A stretch of 64,000 nucleotides of DNA from Dromiciops gliroides (Eukaryota; Chordata; Mammalia; Microbiotheria; Microbiotheriidae). Shown here one piece after another: positions 1-14,200 of the stretch. A model generated the notes under the pieces. The model was not told the DNA's origin. It ran no database searches and saw only the letters and a list, made by a program, of their open reading frames with translations. The stretch's first letter is position 1. Each line of letters starts with the position of its first letter. The DNA is taken from NCBI RefSeq assembly GCF_019393635.1, contig NC_057862.1, forward strand, positions 416,499,669 through 416,563,668, written 5' to 3'. A program made the translations under genes and the position numbers.

Positions 1-736
1 ATGATATCCAAATTGTGGTTTAAGTACCTTATCTTCATCAGAGAAAAGCTGTTTCATAATCACACATTTCACTCCAATTTGGGGGGGCTTGTCTTAGTCT
101 TAAGACAATGTGTCTTAAGTGATCAAATGTGTCTACAATGCATTGTTAGCCATTACCATTACCAAATTCAGTAGAATAATCTGCAGACAAAGGAGGATAT
201 TCGCCAAAGTCTCTCTAAGTTCTTCTTTGATGACTGAACTCTTATGTCGTCAGTTAGAATTGTCTGTTCAGAGCTTTGGAAAAGGGACATAATGAAATAA
301 CAGAAATATAAAAAAAAAAACCTCACTTAAGATGTTTATTGCATTTGAGTTTTATGCTCTTGGACTGATGCTTCCAAAGGGAGTGGAGAGAAGGTGCAGT
401 TCATTAAGAAGTCATTTATATTTGGCTTTATAACATACTCCTATGTATCCTCATATCTTTTCTAGTCTTCCCCTGGCCCTGTCCTTTAATTTGTCCTACT
501 ATTCAGTTCATAAGCCTTTTTCCTTAAGAAATGATTAAGATTTCTTAAGATCACTTAAGAAATAAATGAGGTCTATTAGATATTATTTTATAATACAAAT
601 ATATGTATATTATGAGGTCTATTAGAAATAGGTTTGTATTTTGAAGCCTTTTTAAAGAAATACTTATCATGATATTGAGATTGTATCTATTGTGTGGTCC
701 TTTAAATCACTTATTTTTGTTTCTTTTTAAAATTAG
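1..736 (+). other. Part of TDRD12 intron 1, no gene seen
   Basis: AT-rich intron sequence leading to the acceptor at 735-736. A 15-nt direct repeat (atgaggtctattaga) occurs at about 566 and 612. No CpG-rich promoter or recognisable repeat is visible. Confidence 0.6.
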
Positions 737-898
737 GTTGAAGATCCTGGATGCTTCTGGGTTATTATAAAAGGATGCGATACCTTTTTGGATCATGAAA
801 TGGAATATCAAAAGTTAAATATTGAAATGAATGCTTTCTATAATAGTGTATATAAAGATGTAGAAAAAGTAAAACCGTTACTCTTAGAAGAAGGACAG
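737..898 (+). CDS. TDRD12: TDRD12 coding exon 2 (first visible)
   Basis: Begins [14 protein letters not shown] and ends LLLEEGQ, residues 1-54, phase 0 at both ends, acceptor attag and donor gtaaat. It leads into the first Tudor domain. No start codon is in frame here, which fits a tiny first coding exon upstream. Confidence 0.93.
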
Positions 899-985
899 GT
901 AAATAGCCTTATCAGCATAATTTTGAAATATGGGCTAAAATGTTAAAAAATAAAATGGTGATATGGAGGTAGGGAGAGAAGGTAG

Positions 986-1032
<47 letters not shown>

Positions 1033-4000
1033 CATGTGTACCAGAGTTCAGGTCCTGCCTCACTATTTACTTCTCATACGACCTTGATCAAGGCACTTAA
1101 CCTCACTGACTCTCAGCCTCTTCATCAATAAAATGTGCATCATATTTGTATTGCTGACCTTACAGGGTTGTTTTGAGATTAGATATTTGTAAACTGAAAA
1201 AGCACTATATACTGTGCACTACTGGTCTTTTTGGTACCTAGAAGTTAAGCATAGTCATTGTTGTTGTTTTTTTTAAATTTAAAGTGGTAAGATAATACAT
1301 TTCCTTTACTCTTCTTTTTTTTCAAAAATTTTCCTAAATGAAGGGGCAACAAGATGTAGTGGTGGGAAGAACACTGAACTAGAAGTCAGGAGATCTGACT
1401 TCTATTCTTACTTGTGCCACTCGTGAAGTCGCTGGGTAGCCTTGTCGAATCAGTTTCCTTATCTGCAAAAATAAGGAGTTTGCATTAAATATTCTCCAGT
1501 CTTCCTTTTAGTTCTCTAATTCTTTAACTTTGTGATTTGTGATGTTAACAACCAAGAAACTTTTGTCTGTTTGTTTTGCAGGCTTGTGTGGTTTATTGTC
1601 AGGAACTGAAGTGCTGGTGTAGGGCAGTTATTAAGTCAATCATGTCCTCTGCAGACCATTATTTGGCAGAATGCTTCCTGGTGGATTTTGCCAAATATAT
1701 TCCTGTAAAATCAAAAAAGTATGTAGACCTTGTGAGCCTTTCTTTTTTTAGGGGAAATTTTAAATGTGCAAACTGAAGTACTGGAGTGCAAGGTCTTTGA
1801 AGAAAAGATTAAAGGAACTGGTGTCATATAGCTTTGTGAAGGAAAGACTTGCTGGCTCAATTCTATATTCAGTGAATGGAGGGAAAAATAGGCTATAGGG
1901 ATCAGACAAAGGACACTTATCTCCTTTTACCCATCTTCTCATGGGCAAAAGTAGGGATCTCGTAGCTTGGGAAAAAAAGCAGATACTGGAATTGTGCAGA
2001 TAGGGAGCTTGGCTGTAATTAAGAACCTCCACGTAAGCTTTGAGAGAGAGGTTATTTCTGTGATTTTGTGATGTTCTATTTCTTTGCTAGAGCTTTTTTT
2101 TTGTTTCTTTTTGTTTTGTTTTGTGGGAACCATTTTAACAGATTTATAGATAATTTAAATTTTCTTTTAGAATTTGGTTCTTTTGACAGACTGTCACACC
2201 ATAAATTCAGTTAGTTTCCAAGCAAAAGAATGGTAGAATTAGATTTTGAAGGCACCTCATTTGGTATCTAATATGAAACTTCCGAACAGCTCGGTACCTA
2301 AATTATCTGAGAGATAGGTGATCTGCTCTATGTTTAAGGAGGATCAACAACAGCTTATTCATTCAGGTGATTATACTGCAAATGCTAAGGGACTACTTCG
2401 GTTAGGAAACAGACTGTGATACATTTTGGAAGAACTGAGATTAAAACGTTGACTCTGGCGTTATCAGTGCCCCATCTCTCACCTGTTATACACCAAGTTA
2501 GCAAATAATAACTTAGGTGCTCATTTGCCAAAATAATTGATAAAAGTTTTGCTATATACTAAAAATTGAATTAAAATATTTAGGTGTACTAGATTGCTGT
2601 TTTGTTTTTACTACCTAAACATTGGGATCTGAGTTTTTTAGCCTGTTGAGACTTAATTTCCCAAGTGAAAATACCAGTTTATTTATGGGGTTTTTATATA
2701 GCAGTAAATGTCCTGAATTAGTCATATTTGAGAGAAATGTTTTATTGTTATCACCTTTTTATGCATGAATGAGATGTCAGTTATTAAGTGCTTATTTGGT
2801 GCTCAGTACTTATGTAATGAATCTATGTCTGTTTCACTATTGTTAAGCATCCGAGTTGCAGTAGAAGCTTTCATGCAACTTCCTTACAGAGCGAAAAAGT
2901 TTAGACTATATTGCACAAAACCAGTCACGTTACATATTGACTTCTGTGAAGATAATGCAGAAATTGTGTAAGTATGACTTTTTAGAAATACTGAATACTG
3001 TGTGAATAGTCTTAAGTTCACTAATCAAATTCAAGACAATTAGATTATACCTTTTCATTAGTGTTAAGGTTTGCCAAAATCTTTGTTTTTAGTATGACAT
3101 GAATCCTGGATATTCTTTTTCCTTTTATAAAATTCTTTCATATTTCAGTTGAGCAAAAGTTCTCTGAACTGCCTAATAATTTATTTGTCTATAACTGAAC
3201 TTATGTTTGCCAGAGTATATTCTTGAAGTTCTTTCTAGTTACTTTAATTATTATGAATAACTGAAAATTTAAGACAGTAGTGCAAATAGTTCCTATTCCT
3301 GGGCCATTCTCTTACTCCTTTTTTTTCTTTTTGCTCTGCCTTTCTCTAACATCGTGTTGATTCTTTTTCTCATTTTAACATTTACCCCTTCTTTCTGCTT
3401 CTGGTTCAACAAACATTTATTGAATTCCATTCACTTGTCATCTTCTCCTTTTTCCTTCTCTACTGGTCACTTTCTCTCCCTTTCCCGTGGCCTCTCCTCT
3501 GTCCATAATGCTTCCTTTCTCTTTTCTTCACCCTTTGTGGATCTCACTCCCTGATGTTGCTTCTGCTTCCTTTCCAGCCAACTCTCATGGGTTCTACCAT
3601 ATGTCCTCTTTAGTCTTCCCTTTCTTTCCTTCTCTGTCTCCCCTGTACAAGGAGGGGGGATATGGGAAAATGATGTATCTCTTTAATTACAGCTTCATTT
3701 GCACCTTCCTCTCCTTTTACTTTCCAGCTTTGCTGCCTGCTGCACCTGTCTTCCACCTAAGGACACCCTCCCCTGCTCTTTCCCCTATCTAGCCCCTTGC
3801 TTGAAGTTGATGCTTTAGCCCTATTTCCACACCTGACCCTTCCCAGTTCACTTTCCTTTGACCATTTGCCTCCTAAACTTATATATTCTTTACCTGTTCA
3901 TGCCATGTCATCCTCTTCTTGCTCTACTGAGCTATTTTCTGATGATACTTTAGCTGTTCTAACCTTGCTTATTTCTGCCTTGCACGATTCCTTAGATTAT

Positions 4001-4622
4001 ATTCTCCTACCCCTTAACTCCTTAACCAGGTAATCTGGTTTTCCTTTACTTATCTCTGTCATTGTCAACTTTACCCTCTCCCTGTTACTTTGTTTTTAGC
4101 CAATCTGTTTCTTGACTGCTTTCTTGTTCCTTAACTGATGCTCCAGATTTACTTCTTTCTGTGTTCATTTGTGTCACAACTTTATCCTCTCTCTGGCCTC
4201 TGTCTTTTCTCTCTTTTACCTATCGTCTCTGATCCTGCCTTTTCATTCCCAAGTTTACTTGTTTTGGGAATTGTTTCAGCATTTCTTCCAGTTCATAAAC
4301 ACTGAATATCATCCAGTTCATTATTCTTTCATTGAGAGTGGCATTTTAGTGTAGAACTTGATAGTTGTCCTCTAATCATCTTAAAAAGGTAAGAGTATAT
4401 ACCCTGAACCTACTTAATTGTCCTTTAGGAAGCCTTTTGATTTGTCATTCATTACATTATTTAAATGATTCCTGACTGTGCAGCCATTACTCTAGCTAGC
4501 TAGGCTTGTCTCTCTGGTATATATTTAGTATGCATATAACATCTTTTCCTGTGTACTTACTTTAGAGACAAAAATAAGCCATCATTTATGTATTATAAAT
4601 AACATATACACATGTACACACG

Positions 4623-4661
<39 letters not shown>

Positions 4662-7600
4662 ATGTGTTATCCAAAATGTCCCAAAAGTCTTGTTGCAAAT
4701 TTAAGCTTACTAAAGTTTAAATAGTTTTATTATTTCGACGTTTCTCATGGGACAAGAATTCTTAAGGGAAATGTGAACAGTTCTCCAATCCAAATTAGGG
4801 TTATTGCTGATAGTACTTAGTAAAGTAATAGGAACTGGAAGTTCTTAGTTCTAATGTCTGTACTCGATAGACAATATCCAGGAATGCTGTGTTTACTTCT
4901 AGCTGTCACAAATGGCAAACTGATATCCAGTCAGAAGAGGGTGGCCAGGATAACAGAAGATCTGAAATGAGGCACTGACTGCCACTCCAGGCATAGAAAT
5001 GTTCAATTCTTCTCCTTTTATGTAGACAGCTGCACTGTAGGATAGACCTGTCATGGGCATCAAACCATGTCAACTAATTACAGAGGGAAAAGGGTTCATA
5101 TGTCCTCTGATGTAATTACATTCAAGATATAATATACGTATTCTTTTTAAATGTTTAGCCAATTTTTTGTTTGTTTTGTGGGGCAGTGAGGGTCAAATGA
5201 CTTGCCCAGGGTCACACAGCTAGTAAGTGTCAAGTGTCTAAGGCCGGATTTGAACTCGGGTCCTCCTGAATCCAGGGGCGGTGCTTTATCCACTGTGCCA
5301 CCTAGCTGCCCCTAACCAATGGTTTTTATAACACCACCTTCATTTCCCAGTGACACCCCTTCTAAGATAACTTATCCTTTTGTAACAAGTACAATCAAGC
5401 AAAGTTAATCAACAGTGTCAAAATTTAATGCAAAAAACCCTAAAGTAAGAACAATCAATATCAGATTCTTCTTATGATAATGCTTTCTAGTGAAATAATG
5501 AATTAATTTGTGTTCAATATTTTTCTAGACCTGCTAGGAAATGGGATAGTGCTGCTATTCAATACTTTCAGAATATTCTAAAAGGTAAGACAAGCAAAAG
5601 CAGGAGCAATTCTTATGTTTATGCATTCTTATTTGTTTGTGTTTCATATCATAGTTACTGTTAATTTGGTTAGGCATTTTTAAAAAACATTAGCAAAATT
5701 CGAGAGAGAAGGGTCTTCTATGTGGATAACTAAAGATTTTATAAAAATGTTTTCTTTCTAAATTTGTCAATTTGTCTGAATTTCAAAATTTAATTAGCCT
5801 CTCTATATCATGAGTAGGAAAAGGCATACTGGTAATTCTAGTATGAATATGAATGCCTACTTTGTGACCAGCACTAGAATGGGTGTCTGTGTATAATACA
5901 TAATCTCTGATTTCAGTCTGATTGTTAGACAAGAAATAAATAGCGTATCATATGAGGTACTATAAGATTGTTCACTGTATGTATAGACCATAAGTCCTAT
6001 AGGAATTCTTGGAGAATAAAAGCTTTGTGAAGGAAATTGGCCTTGAACTGAGTCTTGGGGGGATAGGATTTATTTGGATGGATGGAAGGGGAGGAGGCAT
6101 GGAATTCTGTAGGAGAGTAGGAAGTAGGACTGGTATAAAACCATGAGTAGAGTTGTAGTTATTGGAATAAGGATGGGTGTGTATGCATAAATGCACGCAT
6201 GTATGCATGTATGTGTGTGTATATGTATGTATTACAGGAACCAGCCAGGGAATGCATTGATGTCCTTTAGTCTGAGGACCAGCATAGCAAAGTTCAAAGA
6301 CATTAATCACTAGAAGATTGGCCCTCAGCTCATGAATTTAAAGCCCCCATAGTTCATGAAGAACTTATATACAGTTAGAAGATTGTGATCTGCATCAGTA
6401 GAACTCTCTTTGATGATACAGGCATGGATCTTGGAAATACTGAAGAATGTTGCAACATTTGCAGGAAAAACTATGTTATAGTTGCACTAGTCTAGGTATG
6501 AGGTGGGGAGGGCCAGTACATCAGGGTCTTGGTCCTAAGAATTTACAAGGATAAATTTGGGAGACTTTAGAAAGGAAGAAATGACAAGACTTGGTGATTA
6601 ATTGGATATCAGTTTCAAAGGAAAGAGAAGAAGGAAGAAAAATCCCCAGGGTTTTGAGACTAGAAGAAAGGAGTTGTCATTACCAGAAATAGTGCTAATT
6701 TTGAAAGGCACTGGTTTGGGCCCAGAGGTTGGGATTATCAAGTAATAATGATGGAGTATTTTAGTAGAAATGTCCTGGAAAGGCATTTGGCTATATGAGA
6801 CTTAGGTCACAGATAAGAAGTTGGGGCTGGAGTCATTTGCTTGATTTAGATAACAAAATAGTAAGACAAAAAGGGTGATTTCACTGAGGAAATGAGTGTA
6901 GAAGCATATAGCAAAATCCCAAGGATTGAGTTTTGGTGGTTCAAATGAGTTAAGTAAAGATGGTCCAACAAAGAATACAAGTCTGTATTCAGTAATAATG
7001 AAGGGAATCCTGCTTAACACCTCCAATGTAAATTGCCTTCTTCCTTGTGAAAACTCTCCTTCATACAGGGAGTTTCCTTATGCTAAAGGTTCATTTGCCC
7101 AGAATTCTCAGGCTTAACAATCATCTTAGCCAACATTTACTGAATGCCTTCCATGTGACAGGCCCTGAAGGTACAAAGACAAAAATGAAACAGTTCCTGC
7201 TATCAAGGACCTCCTCTCTTTTCACTTCTGAAATGCCTTGCCTTCATTTTAAACCTCAGTCACTTTTTTTCGACCCCTAGGATTTTGAGGGGTTGCAGAG
7301 AGTTTTCATGGGTGGTTATTAGGGCTTCTTTTGCTGGGAAGAGTAGGGGAGATTTTTTAAGTCAAAGGTACCAGGTGATAGGTGTATAAAGAAGTGTGCA
7401 AAAGAAAATCATCTATTAGCTTGATTTTTTTAATGCCATGTAGCATAGTCTTAAATTTTAAGAAATTAAAAGTTGCATGGTATTTAATAATAAATTTCAA
7501 AGATATTTTTGTATTATTGCCATATAAATGGTACTTTTATTATTCATACTTAGCAACTACACAGATTGAAGCGAAATTATGTGGTATGGAAGAAGATGTT

Positions 7601-9379
7601 TTTGATGTTTACCTTTATGTGACTATAAAAAATGAAAAGGTAAGTGAAGATCAGTTTGTAATGGAAAAATTCTGGATTTGGAATCGTAGACTTTCAGAAT
7701 TTTAAAGTTGGAAGAAACATCAGAAGCCATCTAATCTACCTATTACTTGATAAAGGATCCCTTCCAACAATCAGCTCCAGCCCTTTTAGAAATACTTCCT
7801 GTGAGGGGGAACCCATGTTAAAGGCTGTTAAGGGGCATCCATTACCTTCCCAAAACAGCCAGCCAGCTCATGCCACTTTGGAATAGGTCTAATTGTTAAG
7901 AAGTTTTTTTCCCCCTTACATCAAGCCTAAACTTGCAACTTTCACCCCCTTCCCTCCAATTGGGAAGAAGTCTAATCCTTCCAAAGGCCAATGCTTCAAA
8001 TGCTTGAATGATACTTTTATTGTCCCCCTTAAGTCTCTTTTTCTCCTGGCCAAACTTTTCTAATTCCACCTTCATAAGGCCAGAGCTTGAGTCACGTCAC
8101 TATTCTGATCACCCTACTTTGTCTTAAATTCTAGATGTGTTCTGTTTAGGGCAGAATGTAGCATTAGCCTACAGCCTTCTTATTTCTGGGTGCCATGCAA
8201 AGGTCACATTAGCTTTCTTAGCTGCTACATCACAGTGTTGACTTGTATTGTGTATGTATTCACTAAAATCTTTAGATCTCTTTTTGGGGGGAGAGATGCC
8301 CCCAAATAAATAAATAAATAAATAAACACACACACACACATATGTTTATATGCTATCACATTCATTTCAATGCATAGAAAAAAACAAGGGCAGAAGGGAA
8401 CAGAGAGCAGTTTTGTTACCATTTTGTTCAATTTAAGATATACAATCCTTTAGAACTATATGTATCAAGTTTATAATTTGTTATACAAGCCTCATTGTAA
8501 ATTGAAATGCTTTTATTAGATTAAGTTCATAAAAAACTTTTAGAAATTATATATATATATAAACTTATCCTGTCCCTTTGTGTTTTTTTAATAAAAAATA
8601 TATATTCTTCCAGAGTCATATTCTAGTTATGAATTTCATCCAACTATGCTCCTTCCAGTCCTGTGATTGCTATTTTGTTAATTTGCAGTGTTTAGATTAA
8701 TAAAGTGTTTTGGAACTAAAATTTCGTCTCAGTTGAGTTAGGGTGGTATTTGAAATAGAGCCTTAACTGATTTTTATGTACCTCTAGATTTTGTGATGGG
8801 TTGATGGATTATCTTTTACTTTTTAAAAATATCAAAAAATTGGAATTGAGGCATCGATGTACAAAAAGGAACTAAGAAAGCTTATGTCATCTGCCAACCT
8901 AAAAATGTGTTGAGTAGCAGGGGAAAGCCAAGCAAGAAGTTTGACCATAGATAAGTGAATACTCCAAAGACAATTAAGAACTGACTGTTCTCAAGTAGAA
9001 TTAGATTAGAATAGAAATGTATTTGTAGTTCAGTGAAATGTCCCTAATTTAGACTAATATCAGTTTGAATTATAAAATAATTTTTAAAAAATGCTGTTCC
9101 ATTACTTTGAATTATATGTATTAAGTCATACTTGTTGACTAACTGTAACAGTGATCAAGAACTGTTTGTTTTCTTTTATGAATAAATACAATTTTTAATT
9201 GGGCATATCCATGTATATACCTTCAGACACTTGAAAATGCTTTAAAAGTTTTTCCCCCCCATTATGCAGTATTTCTGATCAGTTTTGTTTACACTATTAA
9301 TTTGCATTGTCTATGAAGAATGATAGGCAGTGTGGTAGAGTGGATAGAGTCAGGAACACCTGGGCTTGTGTGGTACTTC

Positions 9380-9424
<45 letters not shown>

Positions 9425-11245
9425 TGCACACACCCAAATTCTGCAGCTTCATTACTGGAGAGAAGTTTTATACCCAAATTCCCTATACTAATAAAATCAG
9501 CAGTCTGAACCCCATTTATTTAACAATTAGTTTGCTAAAGCAGTGGTTCTCAAAATGTGGTTTTGAAGCCCTGAGGCCCTTTCTGGGCGTCTCTGAGGTC
9601 AAAATTATTTTCATAATACTTCTAAGACATTTTAATTTTTATTATGATAAATATCAATAGATACATAATCCACATAAACGCTCTTTGGGGTTCTCACTAA
9701 AGTTTAAAGAGTATAAAAGGGTCTTGAAACCAAAAAATTTGAGAACACTGATAAAGGCAAATATCCCAGTTCCTGTTGGAATTAGCCAAAAAAAAAAAAA
9801 ATCAGAATTAATACAGCCCAAATTGGGGGCAGCTAGGTGGCGCAGTGGATAAAGCACCGGCCCTGGATTCAGGAGTACCTGAGTTCAAATCTGGCCTCAG
9901 ACACTTGATGCTTACTAGCTGTGTGACCCTGGGCAAGTCACTTAACCCCCACTGACCCGCAAAAACAACAAAAAAAACCCCAAAATACAGCCCAAATTAA
10001 TGACATTTTATTATAGTGATGGATCTTAATTGGGCTGTGTGCTAAGAGATTATATATTTTAATTGAATCAGATTTGTTCAGCAAAAATAGCTTTTGAAGA
10101 TTCAAAGTAGAAATGATAAAAAAATTTTTGTTACCCAAATCTGATTAGACATAGAAATTATGCAAAGCAACGCTCTTAATATCCAGGAGGGCCCCTCACC
10201 TCCAAATTTTTATCTCCCCTATAGTTTAAAACATAGTATGTAAAAATCCCTTCATATCAACTTTCAGAAGATAAAATGGGGGTGGTTCTCATTACTTAAG
10301 TTCTTTTGTGTCTGAAATGGTGTTGGATTTTATAATGTAGATGGGGGATCATAGAGCAGAGGGCATCTTAGAAGTTATGTAGTCCAAGACCCTCATTTTA
10401 TAGAAAACTGAAACCTAGATAGGTCAAGTGACTTGCCCAAGATGACACAGAGAGGAGTAAATTGCATGTCACAGGCAGAATTCTAACCCAAATTCTCCAG
10501 CTCCAAATGCAGTGCTCTTTCTGCACAACTCTGAAAAACAGGTCTGGTGTCAAGAGTGGGACTTCAGATGGTTTTTGGAGGATAAAGAAGATATGTGTTA
10601 GATATAAGTAAAGAAGTTATTTGAAGTGAAAGAATGACCTGTGAAAATTCTTTAAATTAGCAATGGGTGGGACTGAGGAAGTTGGGGATATCTCAGAAGA
10701 TGTAAGTCTCTTCCCTAATCTGTGGCCTTGGGGTGAGGTGGGCTATTCCTTATCATTAGGTACTATACTGAATGCCACTTAAAGTTTGTGGTACCATTTA
10801 GCAGAAGAACTGTCATTTAGCTTTATTCTTTCTCAGTGATTATGTGTTTAATTTTAAAGGTATGTGTTAATGATGATCTGGTTGCAAAGAACTTTGCTTG
10901 TTATGTAACACCCAAGGAAAAGAAAATTGATTGTCCAGAGAAAGTTATACCAAAGAGTTTGGAGTCCCCACCAGATAAAATCAATCCTGCACTTGCTCTT
11001 TGGCCAATGTTGTTGCAAGAAAAGATTCCTGAAAAACTTGAAAAAGGTATGTATTAACTCACATTACATTTTAAATATCTTTGTTTTCAAACATCTCTCT
11101 TTTTTTTAATTAATAAAGTATTTTATTTTTTTTCCTGTTACATGTAAAAATAGTTCTCAACTTTTGTTTATAAAAGCTTTCCAATTTCAAATTTTTCTCC
11201 CTCCCTCCCCCCTCCCCTAGACAGCAGGTAATCTGATATAGGTTT

Positions 11246-11293
<48 letters not shown>

Positions 11294-14200
11294 AACACTA
11301 ATCATATTTCTGCATTAGTCATCAAACGTATCTTTTAAAGAGAGCTAGCTTAGCATACTCCACTAAGTTCTATCCTTTTGTGGAGTCGGGGGATCTAGGT
11401 TCATAGCCTTCAATTCTTACTACCTGTTTGACCTTGGGCATTATTGTACTGGATCTGTTTTCCCATCTGTAAAATGGGGTTGGATTAGATGGCCTCTAGG
11501 GTATTTTTCAGGCATAGATCTGTGATCCTATGACAGCATGACCATTGCTTCATGAAATCTACACCCTCATACCATAAACAATGGCAAAGAAAGGTTTTGA
11601 TAACAGGCCCATTGATGGATTCTTGTCTGATCCAGCCTGATTGAATTTTAGCATCAGGCTAAAAGATGATGAAGTTTTCAGCCATAGCACCTCTAGTAGG
11701 ATCATAGATTCAATTCTAGAAAGGACCTTAGACCTCATCTAGTTAAGTGGTGTGAAATTCAAATAGAAATGTCTGCTTCTCTTTTCACTGGTGTCTCCTG
11801 CTGCTTCCAACCATTCTGGTAAAATGTAAGCTTCTCGAGGGTGGGGACTGGTTCAATTTTGTCTCTTTATCACTAACACCTGCACATAGTGCTGGGCACT
11901 TAATAGTGTAGCGTAAATGCTTACTGAATTGAATTATTGAACTAGGATTTCTCTCTTTCCTTGCTCTGCTGAAGAGTGCAAACTCCCAGCTTCCCCTCTG
12001 TCCTGAAAACAAGTGTACAGTTCTTGGTAATACTTTAAAAAAAAAAAAAAGAAACTATTAGTAACATCAGGAATTAGTAAGATGAAGAAGTTCTCTCCTA
12101 TACTTCCCCTCACTTGCTTTATATGTTAGCCATGTTCCTGGAAAGGTCATTTCAGATTTAGTGTCCATACATTTAACTACTCACTTCACTCCGCAGATTC
12201 GTTTTAATACAGAAGTCAAGCTCGATTTGTTTTGTACTCTTAGATTTTCATGGTCAAATAATTGTTTTTATATTGAAGCACACTTTTTTCCTCTTAATTG
12301 TTTCTTGTTACTTTTTAAGTTCTGAACTGTCTCCCTCCCTTCCACCCCACCCTGTACTAGAGAAGGCCACCTTTTGATGCAAATTTATAAACATATGTAA
12401 AGCCATACTATGTGTAATTCTGTTGATCAGGTTTTTTTTTCTGTGAAGGTGGATAGCATCTTCATAGATGCTACAAAAAGTAGAAACAGTATGGTTCAAT
12501 CTACATCCAGATTCCACAGTTCTTTTATCTGGATGTGGAGAACATTTTCCATCATGAATTAGTGGATTGTCTTGGATCATTGTAGTGCTGAGAAGAGCTA
12601 AGTCTGTCACAGTTGATCATCACATAATGTTGCTGTTACTGTATACAATGTTCTTCTGGTTATGCTCACTTCACTTAGCATCAGTCCACTTAAGTCTTTC
12701 CAGGTTTTTCTGAAATCTGCCTGCTCATCGTTTCTTACAGCACAATAGTATTCCATTATATTCATATACCACAACTTGTTCAGCCATTCCCCAATTGATG
12801 GGCATCCCCTCAATTTCCAATTCTTAGCCACCACAAAGAGAGATGCTATAAATATTTTTGTACATGTGGGGTCCTTTTCCCTTTTTTATGCTCTCTTTGG
12901 GATACAGACCTAGTAATGGTATTACTGGATCAAAGGGTATACACAGTTTTATAGCCCTTTGGGCATAATTCCAAATTGCTGTCCAGAATAGTTGGATCAG
13001 TTCACAACAGCACCAACAGTGCATTACTGTTCCAATTTTTATACAGTTTCTCCAACATTTATTATTTTCCTTTTTTGTCATATTAGCTAATCTGATAGGT
13101 GCAAGGTGGTACCTCAGAGTTGTTTTAGTTTGCATTTATCTAATCAATAGTGTTCATAGGGTTTTTATAGTTAATTTGAGTATTTGTAGTATTAAAAATA
13201 ACTGTTGTTCACAATTATTCTTTTGTGCTTAATTTTTTTTAATGAGGCAATTGGGGTTAAATGACTTGCCCAGGGTCATACAGCTAGCAAGTGTTAAGTG
13301 TCTGAGGCCGGATTTGAACTCAGGTACTCCTGAATCCAAGGCTGGTGCTCTATCCACTGTGCCACCTAGCTGCCCCTACAATTATTCTTTTGACAATATT
13401 GTTGTTATTATATAGAGTGTTCTTTTGGTTCTGGATCGCTTTTGTTATTTAATGCAAGTCTTTCCATGTTTTTCTAAAATCAACCAGCTTATCATTTCTT
13501 ATAGGACAGTAATATTCTATCATAATCATATACCACAGCTTGTTTAGCCATTGTTCATACTGTTTTAAACATTCTTCTTCTAGAATTCCCCTCCGTAATT
13601 TACTAACCACATAGAGAAAGTCAGCCTTTTTTTTTTTAAACCAGAAATGACATTACTCAGTTTGATGGGCTTTATTCACCAGCCTTTCTTTTAACCTTTT
13701 GATTATTTTCAAAAATTAAATCCAACCTTAAGAAGGATAAAGATTTGCCACCATTAAGGATATTTAGAAAGACTTGCCCCAAGCTCATGATAAGTTCTGG
13801 GGTTGTCAGCCCATTATCTTATATCTTGTACAGCTGTAGCACAGTATAGTGAAAATTAATGTTTTAGATGATATCCCTGGAGCACTGCAGGATCCTAAGT
13901 AGTCATCAAAGAGAAATGTTAAGTTTATAGTATTTCAAAAACAACTTAAAGTCAAGAAAATATGCTAGTATATTCCAAAAAATTTCCAAAAACAAAGGTG
14001 GGAAAAAAGGGATTGGGGTTTTATCTTGAACAAGTCACAAAATTCAGTGAAATCGAACTCCACATTTCCTGAGCATTCCATTTATTAGGGTTTCAGTTTT
14101 TATTTTTATGTCCTCATTTTCCCTCCCTCTCTTATCTGTAGCCTATTGTTTTCAATTTTTTATGTGATAATTTGTTTTTCATCTGCAGGTGTGATTTTGC

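Noticed and set aside
3354-4354. A run of + strand ORFs as a small gene cluster
   Set aside because: They are chance products of a pyrimidine-rich block with no splice, start or family support.
9825-9900. tRNA genes at the SINE heads (A- and B-box-like motifs)
   Set aside because: The heads are tRNA-derived but lack a cloverleaf and continue into the SINE body.
12607-13135. ORFs on the - strand at 12607-13135, 14782-15120 and 15664-15870 as host genes
   Set aside because: They encode the C-terminal end of L1 ORF2 and sit in 5'-truncated L1 copies.
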